DNA of 64,000 nt from an uncultured Bryobacterales bacterium (GTDB taxonomy: Bacteria > Acidobacteriota > Terriglobia > Bryobacterales > UBA6623). The DNA is taken from contig CATOTH010000005.1 in the NCBI GenBank assembly GCA_951813065.1, positions 1 to 64,000 on the forward strand, written 5' to 3'. Shown here in pieces: positions 7,511-16,935 of this stretch (the first letter of the stretch is position 1; every line of letters starts with the position of its first letter). The position numbers and the translations under genes were made by a program. The notes under the pieces were generated by a model, which saw nothing but the letters and a program-made list of their open reading frames with translations, ran no database searches and was not told where the DNA came from.

Positions 7511-9868
7511 CCCTGTTGCGGCCCGCAGCCGGTCCAGTTCCGGTCTGCGAAGGTCGCGTTGCCCGCCCGAAGGAGAGCAACTGATCAAGGATTTCATTTC
7601 GTGGATGTCATCGGCGTATTGAGCGAGTCGGCGCCGGTAGCTGTTGCGGTTCTTGGTGCAGACGAGTCTGTATGGCCGACCCTTGCGTTCAGTCTCGTAG
7701 TCGATGTCCAACATGAGACTGTCGATCTTGCTGCGGAGATGCTGGCGCAGGGACTGCGCAACTGCGATCTTGGTGTGCTCAGTGACACGATTGCTACAGA
7801 AGGCTTGGAGTTGGGCACACGCACTGCAGCCGCATGCGAGACGTGCGTCGATGAACCAATTGCGAGGCTTGATCGGGACCGAGCCGCTGCGCTGTAACAA
7901 GAATGCGGTTGCCTGCCGCCAGAGCGCTTCGTAGGCTTGAGACGCCGCCAGTGAGCGGCTTCGCTCGCGCATCTTGGCCAATGCCTGCGGGATCGTGCGA
8001 TCCGGGCTCGCTTGGTCTGGGTGCTTCGACAACAAGCGAACGGCAGCCTCGGCATTCGACTCCAATCCGAACTGATGCGTCAGAGAGAAAAGGTCGCATA
8101 CCGCCTGGTCGTCTAGGCTCTTGGGCGTCGGGAGATTCCAGGGTTGTGCGTCCTCGCGCGGCGGGTTGAAAGCGTGGGGCAGATGCTCGATTGCCGCGGC
8201 GGTCACCTCCGAGAGCACTCCGTGCCAGTCGCCGCCGCCAGTCTTGCAATACGTTTCCTTGAGCTCCCACAGGAGCTTCAAGACGTTGCTCGGCTGCCTC
8301 GGAACGTTCGTGCCCACGAATTCGGGAAGGAACTTGGTCATCGAGCCCGCCCCGACCAGCCCGGCCGCTGCAACCAGTTCGCGGTTCTCGATGCCGGAGT
8401 ACCCCCGAATGCCATTCCCGCGCAGGAAGCGCATCGTGAGATCGGGATCGGCGATTCGGACCAGCACCGCGATCGTCCTTCGCAATATCTCTCCCCGTGG
8501 GTCGTAGCGCCAGCCTCCCTCGGCCTCTTCGCGCCAGGCATTGACGAGCTGTTCTCCCAAGGCCTTGGGAGATTCCATGCCAGAGGCATCGCCAGCGCCC
8601 GCGGCAAGTACCGAATCCACGTATTCGATTGCGCCGAGAATGTTGCCCCTTGCTAGTGTCTGGACGGTCTTGGCTTGTGGCCAAACGACCAGGGCGGCCA
8701 TGCGGTAGACGAGTTCCACGCTGACTCCAGCGTTACCGGAAGCTTCTTCGACCCTCTTTTCGTCTGGATCGGCATCGACGAGCGCCCCGGCCGGGAGCAT
8801 TTCCCCGTCCAGCAAGGGAAGCTTGCCGTATTCCGGCCTCGAATCATCGATGGCCACCCACCCCTCTAGGCCACATTCCCAGTCATGCACTTCGCCCATT
8901 TCTACGTACTCGAGATCGTCGTCGTCGTACCATCCGTAGTCGGCGGAGCCGTACTCGGTGATATGCACGGTGGCGGCGTGCAGCGCGCACTGTGCCCGCT
9001 CCGCTGCTGTCGCCAGCGTGCGTGCGACAACTGCGTCCGTCCCTTTCAACGTCGCGAACGACAGCCCGGCCGTGCTGTAGTCGTGATCGAGCAGCCATAC
9101 GATCTTGGCGCTGGACTGGGCCCGACGAGCCCACGCCCGCAGCGAGGTCGAGATGGTCTCGGCCTGTTCCGCGAAATCCGGAGCTCGCCCCAGTTTCGAT
9201 GCCCCCGCCCCGGAGAGAACCAAATTGAACACCAGCGCGACGCGATGGCCTTCCAGGACCGGCCTCGTTTCGTGTGTGCAGTCGGCATAGAACGCGGCGA
9301 ACGAGAGCACCGACGGATCGCTGACGCACATGTCGATGACCGACTCGCGGCCGCCGTGCCGAACCACCAATTCGCCACCGGCACCCTCGGTCGGGAGAGA
9401 GACGACCAATGTTCCGACCATGCCGACTTCCTTCTCGGTGTCGCGATGAGCCGTGAAGAAGCCGCCCGGCTCGTAGACCAGGAGCTTGTATGGGCGGGCA
9501 TCCAGCCGCTCGGCGGGGCATCCGAGGCCTTCGGAGACCTTAGCCATGATGGTCTTGAACGACTCGGTCCAGCCCTGACCGCTCACGCCGAATTCCGAGC
9601 TGTCTATCTGCCAGCAGTCCCGCACCGAGGTGTCGAGCACGGTTTCGGGCCCCTTGCCGTAAGGGGCGCGTTCCGCCACGTCAAGCAATGCCCGGAGCTG
9701 CGCTTCCTGCACCGGAAAGGCAACCGTGCCAACCCGCTCGACTTGCAAAAGCGGCATTGGCGAGACCAGTTCGGAATGAACGCAGTAGTCCCCGGGCCGG
9801 TCGAGCGATTGCAGCAATTCTTCGATGTCTTTCTGTTCGGTGTTGTACTTGATGTTTGTGAATCCCAT
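7499..9868 (-). CDS. large 2OG-Fe(II) oxygenase with long C-terminal extension
   Basis: The 789-residue cytoplasmic protein has a prolyl-4-hydroxylase-like double-stranded beta-helix at about residues 85-215. The iron triad is visible as H141-x-D143 (TAHRDTEK) and H199 (CTHETRP), with R209 (EGHRVAL) as the likely 2-oxoglutarate anchor. GGFFTAHRD and GTLVVSLP are typical of the family. The remaining ~570 residues are mostly helical-looking and carry a late Cys cluster (ACGCSACAQLQAFC). This region is far longer than in ordinary P4H-type enzymes, and I recognise no second domain. No operon partners are seen; the substrate is unknown and could be protein or nucleic acid. Start ATG at 9868 fits the domain order. 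Confidence 0.8.
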   Translation of the reverse strand: MGFTNIKYNTEQKDIEELLQSLDRPGDYCVHSELVSPMPLLQVERVGTVAFPVQEAQLRALLDVAERAPYGKGPETVLDTSVRDCWQIDSSEFGVSGQGWTESFKTIMAKVSEGLGCPAERLDARPYKLLVYEPGGFFTAHRDTEKEVGMVGTLVVSLPTEGAGGELVVRHGGRESVIDMCVSDPSVLSFAAFYADCTHETRPVLEGHRVALVFNLVLSGAGASKLGRAPDFAEQAETISTSLRAWARRAQSSAKIVWLLDHDYSTAGLSFATLKGTDAVVARTLATAAERAQCALHAATVHITEYGSADYGWYDDDDLEYVEMGEVHDWECGLEGWVAIDDSRPEYGKLPLLDGEMLPAGALVDADPDEKRVEEASGNAGVSVELVYRMAALVVWPQAKTVQTLARGNILGAIEYVDSVLAAGAGDASGMESPKALGEQLVNAWREEAEGGWRYDPRGEILRRTIAVLVRIADPDLTMRFLRGNGIRGYSGIENRELVAAAGLVGAGSMTKFLPEFVGTNVPRQPSNVLKLLWELKETYCKTGGGDWHGVLSEVTAAAIEHLPHAFNPPREDAQPWNLPTPKSLDDQAVCDLFSLTHQFGLESNAEAAVRLLSKHPDQASPDRTIPQALAKMRERSRSLAASQAYEALWRQATAFLLQRSGSVPIKPRNWFIDARLACGCSACAQLQAFCSNRVTEHTKIAVAQSLRQHLRSKIDSLMLDIDYETERKGRPYRLVCTKNRNSYRRRLAQYADDIHEMKSLISCSPSGGQRDLRRPELDRLRAATGRRS

Positions 9869-10136
9869 CTCAAACTCTCAAACCACAGCGGCAGCGTCCA
9901 GTCGCGAGGTCGGATTGTGTGCTCAAACAACCACGGATCCGCGCTCTTGGTGAAGGCCTGACCGCAGGCAAGTTGGGTACGAGCTTAGCAAGCGCTCTGC
10001 GGATGATCCGGGTGCCACGACCATGCGTCGAGACCGGACTCGAATGGCCATTCGTACCCAGCCAGGCTCGCGACTTCTTGGCCTGATCAAGAATTGCTCG
10101 AAGTTCCCGGCCGGCCAATGACAGCTCGTTGCTACG

Positions 10137-11183
10137 ATGCTGGGGAAGTCCTCGATGCGAATCTGGAGAAGATCTCAGAAGAGTCTCGCCACGAGCCCGG
10201 ATCGAGAAGATTCGGCGGATGCCGAGTTGAGCCCGGACGAAATTGAAAGTCTCCTGAACGATGCTGCGAACGGTGATCCAGTCGCTCAGTGCAAGGCAGG
10301 CCGGCGCTTTCTCCGGCACGGGGATGAACTCCAGGCCATGAACTTGTTCCGGCATTCCGCCTATCAGGGCCACGAGCCTGCCTGGTCGGAGATTGGGGCA
10401 ATGTGTGGTAACGAAGGTGGCGTTCCCGGAACCAATGAAGATGTTGCGAAATGGTACATCCGCGTTGCCGACACGGGGAATCGCACTGCCCAGCTAGCCC
10501 TTGCGGGAATATACAGGGAGGGTCTCGGCGTCGAACCTGACCAAGTCGAGTCCACCCGATTGTATCGACTCTCGGCCGAGCAAGGCGACTTGGATGCACA
10601 GTTCCATCTAAGCCTCAGATACGAGGCCGGTAAGGGAGTGAGGGCCGATGCGGCGGAGGCCATGACTTGGTTGCGGAGGGCCGCTTCCAGCGGGCACCCC
10701 GATGCACGGGCGAGGTTGGATCGGAAGTCTTGCTATGGAATTGACCTCAAGGCAGATGTGGAGGAGCTCACCCGTTTGCTGACCGGACGTGCCAAACAAG
10801 GCGACCTCAATAAGATCAGCGCCATCGCGGAAGCATACTCTACCGGCAGCCCGTTCGGGGAGGACATTGAGAAGGCTGCGAAGTGGTTTCGGCGGATAAC
10901 TGAACTGTCAACTGCCGAAGGCTTGCGGCTATATGCAAGAATCCTCGCCTCACAGGCCGATGAGACCGCTCACGTTGCTTTCCTTGCACACATCTACTTC
11001 TCGTTGGCCGCGGCTGCGGGCCACCAATCCGCGGCCAGCGAATCCAAGCTCTTGGAATCTCGAATCTCATCCCGAGACGTCAAGAAGTCGCGAGCCATCA
11101 CGAGAATGTGCCGTCGGGCCGTGGACAGGAACAGGGGTTCACGCCGGCGCCACAGGAGGAGCAGGAGGAGCAGTGGGAGCTAG
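10137..11183 (+). CDS. Sel1-repeat (SLR) protein
   Basis: The protein of about 348 residues holds a series of ~36-residue Sel1-type helical repeats at about residues 45-200, for example AQLALAGIYREGLGV and AQFHLSLRYEAGKGV, with the A-x-x-x-LG-x-x-Y-x-x-G-x-GV pattern. A more divergent repeat follows (AKWFRRITEL). Such repeats form protein-binding solenoids. No signal peptide is seen. The last ~25 residues are Arg/Ser-rich and low in complexity. The second ATG at 10155 has a better ribosome site (GGGGAAG) and may be the true start. It stands alone, with no partner to suggest a pathway. Confidence 0.75.
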   Translation: MLGKSSMRIWRRSQKSLATSPDREDSADAELSPDEIESLLNDAANGDPVAQCKAGRRFLRHGDELQAMNLFRHSAYQGHEPAWSEIGAMCGNEGGVPGTNEDVAKWYIRVADTGNRTAQLALAGIYREGLGVEPDQVESTRLYRLSAEQGDLDAQFHLSLRYEAGKGVRADAAEAMTWLRRAASSGHPDARARLDRKSCYGIDLKADVEELTRLLTGRAKQGDLNKISAIAEAYSTGSPFGEDIEKAAKWFRRITELSTAEGLRLYARILASQADETAHVAFLAHIYFSLAAAAGHQSAASESKLLESRISSRDVKKSRAITRMCRRAVDRNRGSRRRHRRSRRSSGS

Positions 11184-11664
11184 ACACCGGACGAATCGGT
11201 TGCCGGCCCGGCACCGCGTCCCCGCATTAAGCTTGGGCGCTGCGTACGCAGCCCCTCGGCTCGACCGGCGGACTTTCGCCCGCGCCGGGTCCATAACGAC
11301 ATACGCGGGCCCACGCAACTGCTAGGTGCGACCATACGACTTCCCGATTGTTGTGGGGCTATGCCGCCGGAACGGGTTTTTGCCTAGCCGGCGGCAGCAT
11401 CGCCCCGAGGGCAGGATCAGCAGGGTCACCGGCCATGTCGGCCCTGTCAATGTCGAAGTCGCCAGCAGTGAATGGGATCAGGCCTGCATCACGGGCACGC
11501 GATACTAAGTCTCATCGGCATCGGCTTCGCAACGGCGCGGTCGAGTGTGGTATGAGTACGCAGTTCGCCCAGGCGATTGGCCATTCGGAGCATGGGATCC
11601 GCAGCGCGTGCGACCACACGAGCCTCCACTTACGGGGCGGCGGAAGCCTGCAGGAAGGTCTGGA
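11184..11664. other. intergenic region between Sel1 gene and zeta toxin
   Basis: Short open frames on both strands show no recognisable family. The frame upstream of the zeta toxin is open but does not resemble the toxin family, so it is treated as untranslated. Confidence 0.4.
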
Positions 11665-12192
11665 GTGACCCCAGGCAAGAAGACAGTGTTTATCGTCGCC
11701 GGCCCTAACGGTGCCGGGAAGACATCCTTCGCATTGGAGTACCTTCCGAACGAAGCAAGCTGCCTGACCTTCATTAACGCCGATCTCATCGCAGCGGGAA
11801 TCAGTCCCTTCCGTCCGGAACCCGCGGCTATCCGGGCTGGCAGGGTGATGTTGCACCTGATCAGCGAGTACGTGACGAGGGGTGAGAGCTTCGCCTTCGA
11901 GACAACTCTCAGCGGGCGAACCTACGCTAACATGATCCCGCGCTGGCAGCAGCAGGGGTACTGGGTCAAGCTCTTCTTTCTGCGGTTGCCTAACCCTGAA
12001 CTGGCCATCGACCGGGTCAGGCACCGGGTGCACGAGGGAGGACACAATGTTCCGGAATCGATTGTCCGTCGCCGATTTGACTCAGGTTGGCGGAATTTCG
12101 AGACGATTTACCGTAATCTCGTCGACGAATGGGCTGTATACGACAATTCCGGGGAGACACCGATACTCTTAGAAGAGGGGAGTCGATCATGA
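11665..12192 (+). CDS. zeta-toxin-like P-loop kinase
   Basis: The GTG at 11665 is chosen because AGGAAGG lies 6 bases upstream and the family homology starts at once; this gives 175 residues. The P-loop GPNGAGKTS (about residues 13-21) is followed by INADLIAAGISPF, then ESFAFETTLSGRTY, LFFLRLPNPELAIDRVRHRV and a late VYDNS. This is the order seen in zeta-toxin/UDP-GlcNAc-kinase-like proteins. Classical zeta toxins phosphorylate UDP-GlcNAc; chromosomal homologues of this short type are mostly untested. It overlaps the next small gene by 4 bases (ATGA), as in a toxin-antitoxin operon. Confidence 0.8.
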   Translation: MTPGKKTVFIVAGPNGAGKTSFALEYLPNEASCLTFINADLIAAGISPFRPEPAAIRAGRVMLHLISEYVTRGESFAFETTLSGRTYANMIPRWQQQGYWVKLFFLRLPNPELAIDRVRHRVHEGGHNVPESIVRRRFDSGWRNFETIYRNLVDEWAVYDNSGETPILLEEGSRS

Positions 12193-12392
12193 CGAAGCAA
12201 CGGAAAAACACAACTTCAAAGGGACCACCGGGATCCGACTCTGCATCAGCATTGGAGGCACTGCGAAGAGCAGCCGTAATTGCCCGCAGGAGAGCCATCG
12301 AAACCTCCGGATATGTAACAGTCTTCAGGGACGGCAAGATCGTACGCGACACTACTGTCGAACCTCCCGACTGCCCGTCCGAGCATAGCTGA
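12189..12392 (+). CDS. small basic protein paired with the zeta toxin, candidate antitoxin
   Basis: The 67-residue product starts at the ATG overlapping the toxin stop, giving translational coupling. It has a basic, low-complexity N-terminus, then a helix LEALRRAAVIARRRAIETSG and a strand-like tail YVTVFRDGKIVRD. Similar small genes commonly follow this class of zeta/AAA kinase. A neutralising role is inferred from position and size only. Confidence 0.6.
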   Translation: MTKQRKNTTSKGPPGSDSASALEALRRAAVIARRRAIETSGYVTVFRDGKIVRDTTVEPPDCPSEHS

Positions 12393-12556
12393 GATGGCTG
12401 GTGTGCCACCTCAGATAGCTAGCGACCGGACATAGTTGATGCTGGAGGTTTCGAGCCAATGGGGGCTGCGGCTCACATTCGGTCTTGATGGTGCCGGATG
12501 GGCCTCCCGGAGACTGGGGGGCGAAACGATGGCGCGGACTGCCGTTTACACACATA

Positions 12557-13604
12557 TCATGGTGATCGCATCTTCTGATACAGTTTGCTGGCTTTATTCA
12601 GGCGACGAGCCCGTTCGATGGCTTGCCCAATTGCCGCCAGGCGTATGTAGCCTTCCCACATGACCTTGTGGCCCGGGTGGGCATAGCGCTTGCGTTTGAA
12701 GTTGAGATACCCGCCCAGCATCGCCAGCGTCAGCACCGCCCGTCCGAGATTGTCCGGCGGTGCTTGCCGACGATCCTTGGCGAAATCCTCCAACGCCGCG
12801 ATCTCGATCTCCGAGAAGAACGTCTCCGGCGGCAGTTCCGGCGTGTCCCGCCCCCATCAGCGTCATGGCCGCCAGCCGCCACGCGATCACCGCGTTGATC
12901 GTCACCGCCCGCTCAATCCGCTCCCCCCGCCGATGCCCCAGGTACTCCACCTTGCAGCCCGACTTCAGCACCCGGTGCCAGTCCTCGATCCGCCACCGCA
13001 GCCGGTACCACTCCAGCATCCGCTCCGCGTCCTGCCGCGTCTGTACCGGCAAACTCGTCAGCAGGAACCACTCCAGCCGTGCCACCCCCTCCGGCGCGTT
13101 CTCCTCCCGCACGTGCACCACGTTCAGCGGCACCGCGGCCCCCTGCCGGTCCGGGTCCCGCAACTGCACCGCCTGCCATCTCAGAGCCACCTCCGCCACG
13201 CGTTCCTCGCGCGCCGGTCGGCCCGGCTGCCCGCGGCTCGACCGCCGCGCGCTCTGCCGCGCCACGTGAATCTCCAAACGCCCCTGCGCGGCCCCCTGCC
13301 GCACCGCCTCGAACAGCTTCGGCACCCCCTTGCCCAACACCCGGTCGTGCTGGGCCCGCACCAGCAGGTCCACCGTCCTCAACCGCCGCTGCTCGGCGAA
13401 GATCGCGTACACGTCCCCTTCCCGGTCCAGCACCGCTACCGGCCGCACCCCTTGTAACTGCTGCGCCAGTTCCGCACACTCCCGCAACCCCCGGATCCAG
13501 CGCATCGTCTTGCGCTCCTCCAGCGGCTTGCCCTGCTCCGCCTGCCCGTCCGGCGCCTCGTACTGGATCTGCGGCACCCCCAACGGGATCCCCTCGCGCC
13601 TAGT
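12557..13604 (-). mobile_element. C-terminal part of an IS4/Tn5-type transposase, frameshifted
   Basis: Read leftwards from 13604, the frame gives GIPLGVPQIQYEAP, EERKTMRWIRGL, VLDREGD and YRLRWRIEDWHRVLKSGCKV. The last is the Y-x2-R-W-x-IE-x-WH-x-x-LKSG signature of Tn5-like IS4 transposases and carries the DDE glutamate. Near 12851-12855 a run of five C (G on the coding strand) shifts the frame. The true C-terminus continues in the neighbouring frame as ELPPETFFSEIEIAALEDF to about 12557. The N-terminal third is missing here and is found inverted at 16350-16730, so the element is dead and split. Confidence 0.8.
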
Positions 13605-13791
13605 GTTGTTTTCCACACTGATTCGTTGAATCGTCACGATCTTGAATCGGATTGTCTCGTGGCGGATCGGGTGGGAAAGCGGGTCAATCTGGTACGGAGA
13701 GCCGTGTCGTAGAACGAGAGCGGCGGTCGCGAAGCTGACCAGGCCGGGGCTCAAACGGAGGCACTGATCGCCGTCAGGGGCGGCGTGTGGC

Positions 13792-14904
13792 GTGGCCGAA
13801 TTTCACAGCAACGAGTCCGTCCGCTACCAGTTCAATCCGCAATACCGCGGCATCGCGACAGGGCAGCCCTACTTCCGGGAGGTTGTCCTGCAAGGGGGCG
13901 GCGACGCGGTCGCTGCGGCAAGGTCTGTCCTGGAGCTCAACGAGGCGGACTATGCCTGGAACCTCCAGATCGAGCCCGAGATCCTGAACTCCCTCGAAGC
14001 CGGAGGCGGCGGAACGGTCGTATCGGCCTTCGCCACCTCAGTCGAGCGCCTCTTGCTGAATCAAACCAATCCGGATCCCAGCCTGGGCGATTTGCGATCC
14101 GAGTATGCGGACGGCACCAACCCCCACCCCTTCCTGACCGATCCGGTCGTCGGCCGGGCCCTCTCGCTGGCAATCGACCGCAGCGAACTGGTCCGGATCG
14201 GATATGGCGATCTCGCCGGACGCCCCACGTGCAATGTCTGGCCGGCCCCTCCTGAACAGGTGTCGACCAACAACGACGAGTGTCTCGCCCAAGACATTGA
14301 GTTGGCCGCACAGATCCTCGATGACGCCGGAATCGTGGATTCCGACGGGGACGGCGTGAGAGAGCGCGAAGGCGTGCCCCTGAGGGTGCTGTTCCAGACC
14401 TCGACGAACTCGGTTCGCCAAGCGACCCAAGAGCATATCAAGCGCTGGTGGGCGGAAATCGGCGTCGAGACCGAACTGAAGCATATCAGCGGCTCGGTGT
14501 TCTTCGGGGATGACCCCAACAGCCCGGACACCGCCGGAAAGTTCTTCGCAGATGTCCAGATGTACACCAACAGCAGTAGCGGCCCGGATCCGGAAAGCTA
14601 TCTGGGGGCCTGGGTCACCGCCGAGATGCCGCGAGCGGCCAACTCGTTCCTCGGCCGGAACGTGCAGCGCTTCCAATCCGACGAATTCGATCGCCTCCAT
14701 GGCGAACTCCGCAACACTGTCGACCAAGACAAACGCAACCAGCTCACGATCGAGCTCAACGACCTTCTCGTCGGGAGCTATTCGATCATCCCGCTCATCT
14801 ACCGCGGACTAGCGTCAGCTCACGCCAAGGACATCGAGGGCGTCTGGATGAACGCCTGGGATTCGGAACTCTGGAACTTCGAAACCTGGAGGCGTCAAGA
14901 ATAA
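13792..14904 (+). pseudogene. truncated second copy of the solute-binding domain
   Basis: The 370-codon frame is collinear with residues ~830-1199 of the Cache-SBP protein. I count about 12 amino-acid differences, for example FHGN/FHSN and HSTVEQ/RNTVDQ. It has no Cache units, no signal peptide and only the C-terminal two thirds of the SBP_bac_5 domain. It begins abruptly at VAEFH. The frame is still open, so decay is recent or the truncation itself is recent. Expression as a functional binding protein is unlikely. Confidence 0.9.
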
Positions 14905-15087
14905 CCCATCGCAGCTGCCAGTGCCCACGATCCACGGTGGCCAACCGCCGGGTTCGGAATCCGTCGTTTTGGGACGCGCGTAGAACACCATGCTCGGCCA
15001 GGGTGCTGGACTGCCGCTGCCGCTCTCTTCGCACGTCCAACAGGCTCCGGACGTGCCGATCATGGAGAATTCGGTGAGGGCTAGCTC
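13792..15087 (+). repeat. 1,296-bp duplicated segment, copy 2
   Basis: Counterpart of 5931-7226 with the same length and orientation. Its left edge lies about 190 bp from the broken end of the IS4-type transposase. Its right edge (GGCTAGCTC) is followed by unique sequence before the PIN-toxin gene. Confidence 0.95.
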
Positions 15088-15174
15088 GCTTCCACAGGCC
15101 CTCCCAAGTGGAAGCTGAGCATCAGCGGCGCTGGGCCGGAACCATGATGCTCATGTGAAGAGAGTCAACTGTTC

Positions 15175-15594
15175 TCAGGAAACAATGGTCACTCCGCACT
15201 GCCGGGCCGCTGCCAACAGCGCTCGGTCGCGTGAGCCGAACGCCAGACTCCGGCGTAAGGCAACCTCAAGGTAGGTGGCATCGTACACGGAAAGCCCGTG
15301 TTGCTCGGCCAGTGTCGCGGTCCTTCCGAAGGAGCTACGAGGATCGTGCTGGTCGACAGTTAGAGCTAGAGCCGCCAATCCATCCAGGGCTTGCCGTCGC
15401 TCGGCAGGTGTGACCAACTTGCGACGTTGCGCGGCGAGCAGTCCGTTGGAAACCTCAAGGAACCAAAGTGGCGGGACGACAGCGACGGTGCCTGACTCGA
15501 CAAGCTCGAGCAAGGCCTCCGACTCGGAAGTCGCCTGCCCAGGGTAAACCCAGGCAAACGCCATCGATGCGTCAAGGACGAACGCCGGGTTCAT
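15175..15594 (-). CDS. vapC: PIN-domain ribonuclease toxin (VapC type)
   Basis: The 139-residue PIN protein keeps the acidic quartet expected of an active metal-dependent RNase: D8 (VLDASMAF), E47 (WFLEVSN), D104 (SVYDATYLE) and D122 (GSRDRAL). The length is normal for the family. Its start overlaps the stop of the upstream antitoxin by 4 bases, so the pair is probably translationally coupled. VapC toxins cleave tRNA or rRNA; the target here cannot be told. Confidence 0.88.
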   Translation of the reverse strand: MNPAFVLDASMAFAWVYPGQATSESEALLELVESGTVAVVPPLWFLEVSNGLLAAQRRKLVTPAERRQALDGLAALALTVDQHDPRSSFGRTATLAEQHGLSVYDATYLEVALRRSLAFGSRDRALLAAARQCGVTIVS

Positions 15595-15857
15595 CGGCGT
15601 CCCTCCTCAATCAGGGACCTCACCTCTCCATCATCAAGGCCGTGTCCGGATCCTCGCCGCTCGGCAATGGTGCTGCGGAGTGCGCGAAGCGCAGCTACGG
15701 CTTGGCGAACATCCCGCAGGTCTCGGCCGTCTGCCGGACTGATCCGTGCGACCGGCTTGTCGTATCTGGTCACGACGATCTCCTCGCCCTTCGCCACGCG
15801 CTGGAGGATTGTGCCGAATCGAATCTTCGCCTCAAGCGCGGTCACCCTAGCACTCAT
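15591..15857 (-). CDS. Phd/YefM-type antitoxin
   Basis: The 88-residue protein reads EAKIRFGTILQRVAKGEEIV, then VTRYDKPVARISP, the DNA-binding N-terminal fold of Phd/YefM antitoxins. The C-terminal tail LDDGEVRSLIEEGRR is the usual toxin-neutralising extension. It is the first gene of the pair with the PIN toxin. Operon autoregulation is expected from the family. Confidence 0.88.
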   Translation of the reverse strand: MSARVTALEAKIRFGTILQRVAKGEEIVVTRYDKPVARISPADGRDLRDVRQAVAALRALRSTIAERRGSGHGLDDGEVRSLIEEGRR

Positions 15858-16256
15858 AGCTTCTTTATGGACTACTGACTAGTCGGTGATTAGAATAACA
15901 TACCGGGCTGATGTGGCCGCGTAGTAAGTCTTATGCCCGTGGTGGACGTGGGTCGCGCTGGAGCCACCTGCGTGTCTCACCGCCCTCCGACGCCGGCGCG
16001 GAGCGGCGCATGGCGCTGACCCGAATAACGTTGGCGCCAAGACCAGCACGGGCGGGAAGTGCAGTCGGTGTTCGGATGGACGACGCATCACCTCGACTCC
16101 CTTCGGATGCGGACGAAGGCGCTATGTTGCCGACGACTTGGAAACGGGGAAACCCAGTCCCTCTGAGATTGTGCGGATCGACCCGCTGATCAAGCGGCCC
16201 GGCGTCAGAAACGGCCTCGATTCCGGACCTGCCCATCAACCGGCGGCGGCCAGTGG
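15858..16256. other. intergenic region, no gene seen
   Basis: The first 60 bases are AT-rich with TGACTAGTCGGTGATTAG just before the antitoxin start, a plausible promoter/operator zone for the leftward pair. The rest shows no recognisable coding sequence. Confidence 0.4.
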
Positions 16257-16349
16257 TCAGCCGAACTGGATCGGCGGCCGCTTCATCCACTGCCCGCGGG
16301 TGAGATCCGGAAACTCCACGGGCCGGCTGCCGCTGGCCACCGATTGCTC
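16257..16349 (-). pseudogene. C-terminal relic of a GH109-type oxidoreductase gene
   Basis: The 30-codon tail EQSVASGSRPVEFPDLTRGQ followed by a stop is nearly identical to the end of the GH109-type gene at 20002-21348 (EQSVASGSRPVEFPDFTRRQ). Upstream sequence is replaced by the IS4-type transposase fragment at 16350. It marks a third, destroyed copy or the edge of a duplicated segment. Confidence 0.8.
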
Positions 16350-16730
16350 ACGCAGAATGAATTCGGAGGTGCGCAATTGGGCGACAAACGGCTGACGGCG
16401 AGGCTGGTGCACAGTGCGGCGCTACTGGCGGAATATCCGGGACGGGCAATCAGCGCGAACGCGCGCAGCGATGCGGCGGCGGCAGACGGGTATTACCGGC
16501 TGATCGAGCAGCCGGAGCAGACGGCGGTGACGACGGAGAGCATTCTGGCACCGCATCGCTGGCGGAGCATCCAGCGCATGCGCGGCCAGCGGACGGTGCT
16601 GTGCATCCAGGACGGCAACGACCCGAATTTCGCGACGCGGCCGGGCTCCGGCGGGTTGGCAGTGATCGGTCGCAACCAGACCCAGAGCAACAGCTTGGGG
16701 CTGCACTTGCAGCAGACGCTGGCGGTCAAT
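16350..16730 (+). mobile_element. N-terminal part of the split IS4/Tn5-type transposase
   Basis: The frame reads NEFGGAQLGDKRLTARLVHS, AAAADGYYRLIEQPEQT, VLCIQDGNDPNF and LGLHLQQTLAVN. It covers the DNA-binding N-terminus and the first DDE aspartate (IQDGND) of Tn5-like IS4 transposases. It breaks after LAVN, exactly where the fragment at 12557-13604 begins (TRREGIPLGV). The first ~10 residues of the family are also missing at the junction with the GH109 relic. Confidence 0.8.
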
Positions 16731-16870
16731 AAGCTGATCGGCAGTTCACGGACGGACAGCCCATGCAAGCTGTAGCTCTTCTGGAACGCCGCCAATCGCT
16801 CGACCGCGGCCCGGATTCTTTCGGGGTCGCACCGTCGATACGGAATCAGTTCGGCCACTGGTCGATTGTG
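16731..16870 (-). pseudogene. fragment of a second Phd-like antitoxin
   Basis: The minus strand reads NRPVAELIPYRRCDPERIRA, then AVERLAAFQKSYSLHGLSVR. This is the middle-to-C-terminal part of a Phd/VapB antitoxin: RPVAELIP is the usual end of the DNA-binding fold. Its N-terminus is replaced by insertion-element-like repeats and its C-terminus by the broken transposase. No toxin gene remains next to it. Confidence 0.55.
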
Positions 16871-16879
16871 CTGATTGGA

Positions 16880-16935
16880 TCTGTCGTTGTCGTTTAGAAG
16901 TGAGCCCTGTTTCCGTCGTTTAGAGATGGGCCCAC
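16880..16935. repeat. relic of an insertion-sequence end (IS21-like terminal repeats)
   Basis: Two imperfect direct repeats of the form GTCGTTTAGARRTGRGCCC occur here, the first preceded by TGTCGTT. Multiple short direct repeats next to a TG terminus are typical of IS21-family ends. No transposase gene of that element remains adjacent. Their sequence differs from the ends of the intact IS21-type element at 51679-54811. Confidence 0.4.

Noticed and set aside
13605..13754. Upstream extension of the IS4 transposase frame to 13754
   Set aside because: The residues before TRREGIPLGV do not match the transposase family; the true N-terminal part is at 16350-16730.
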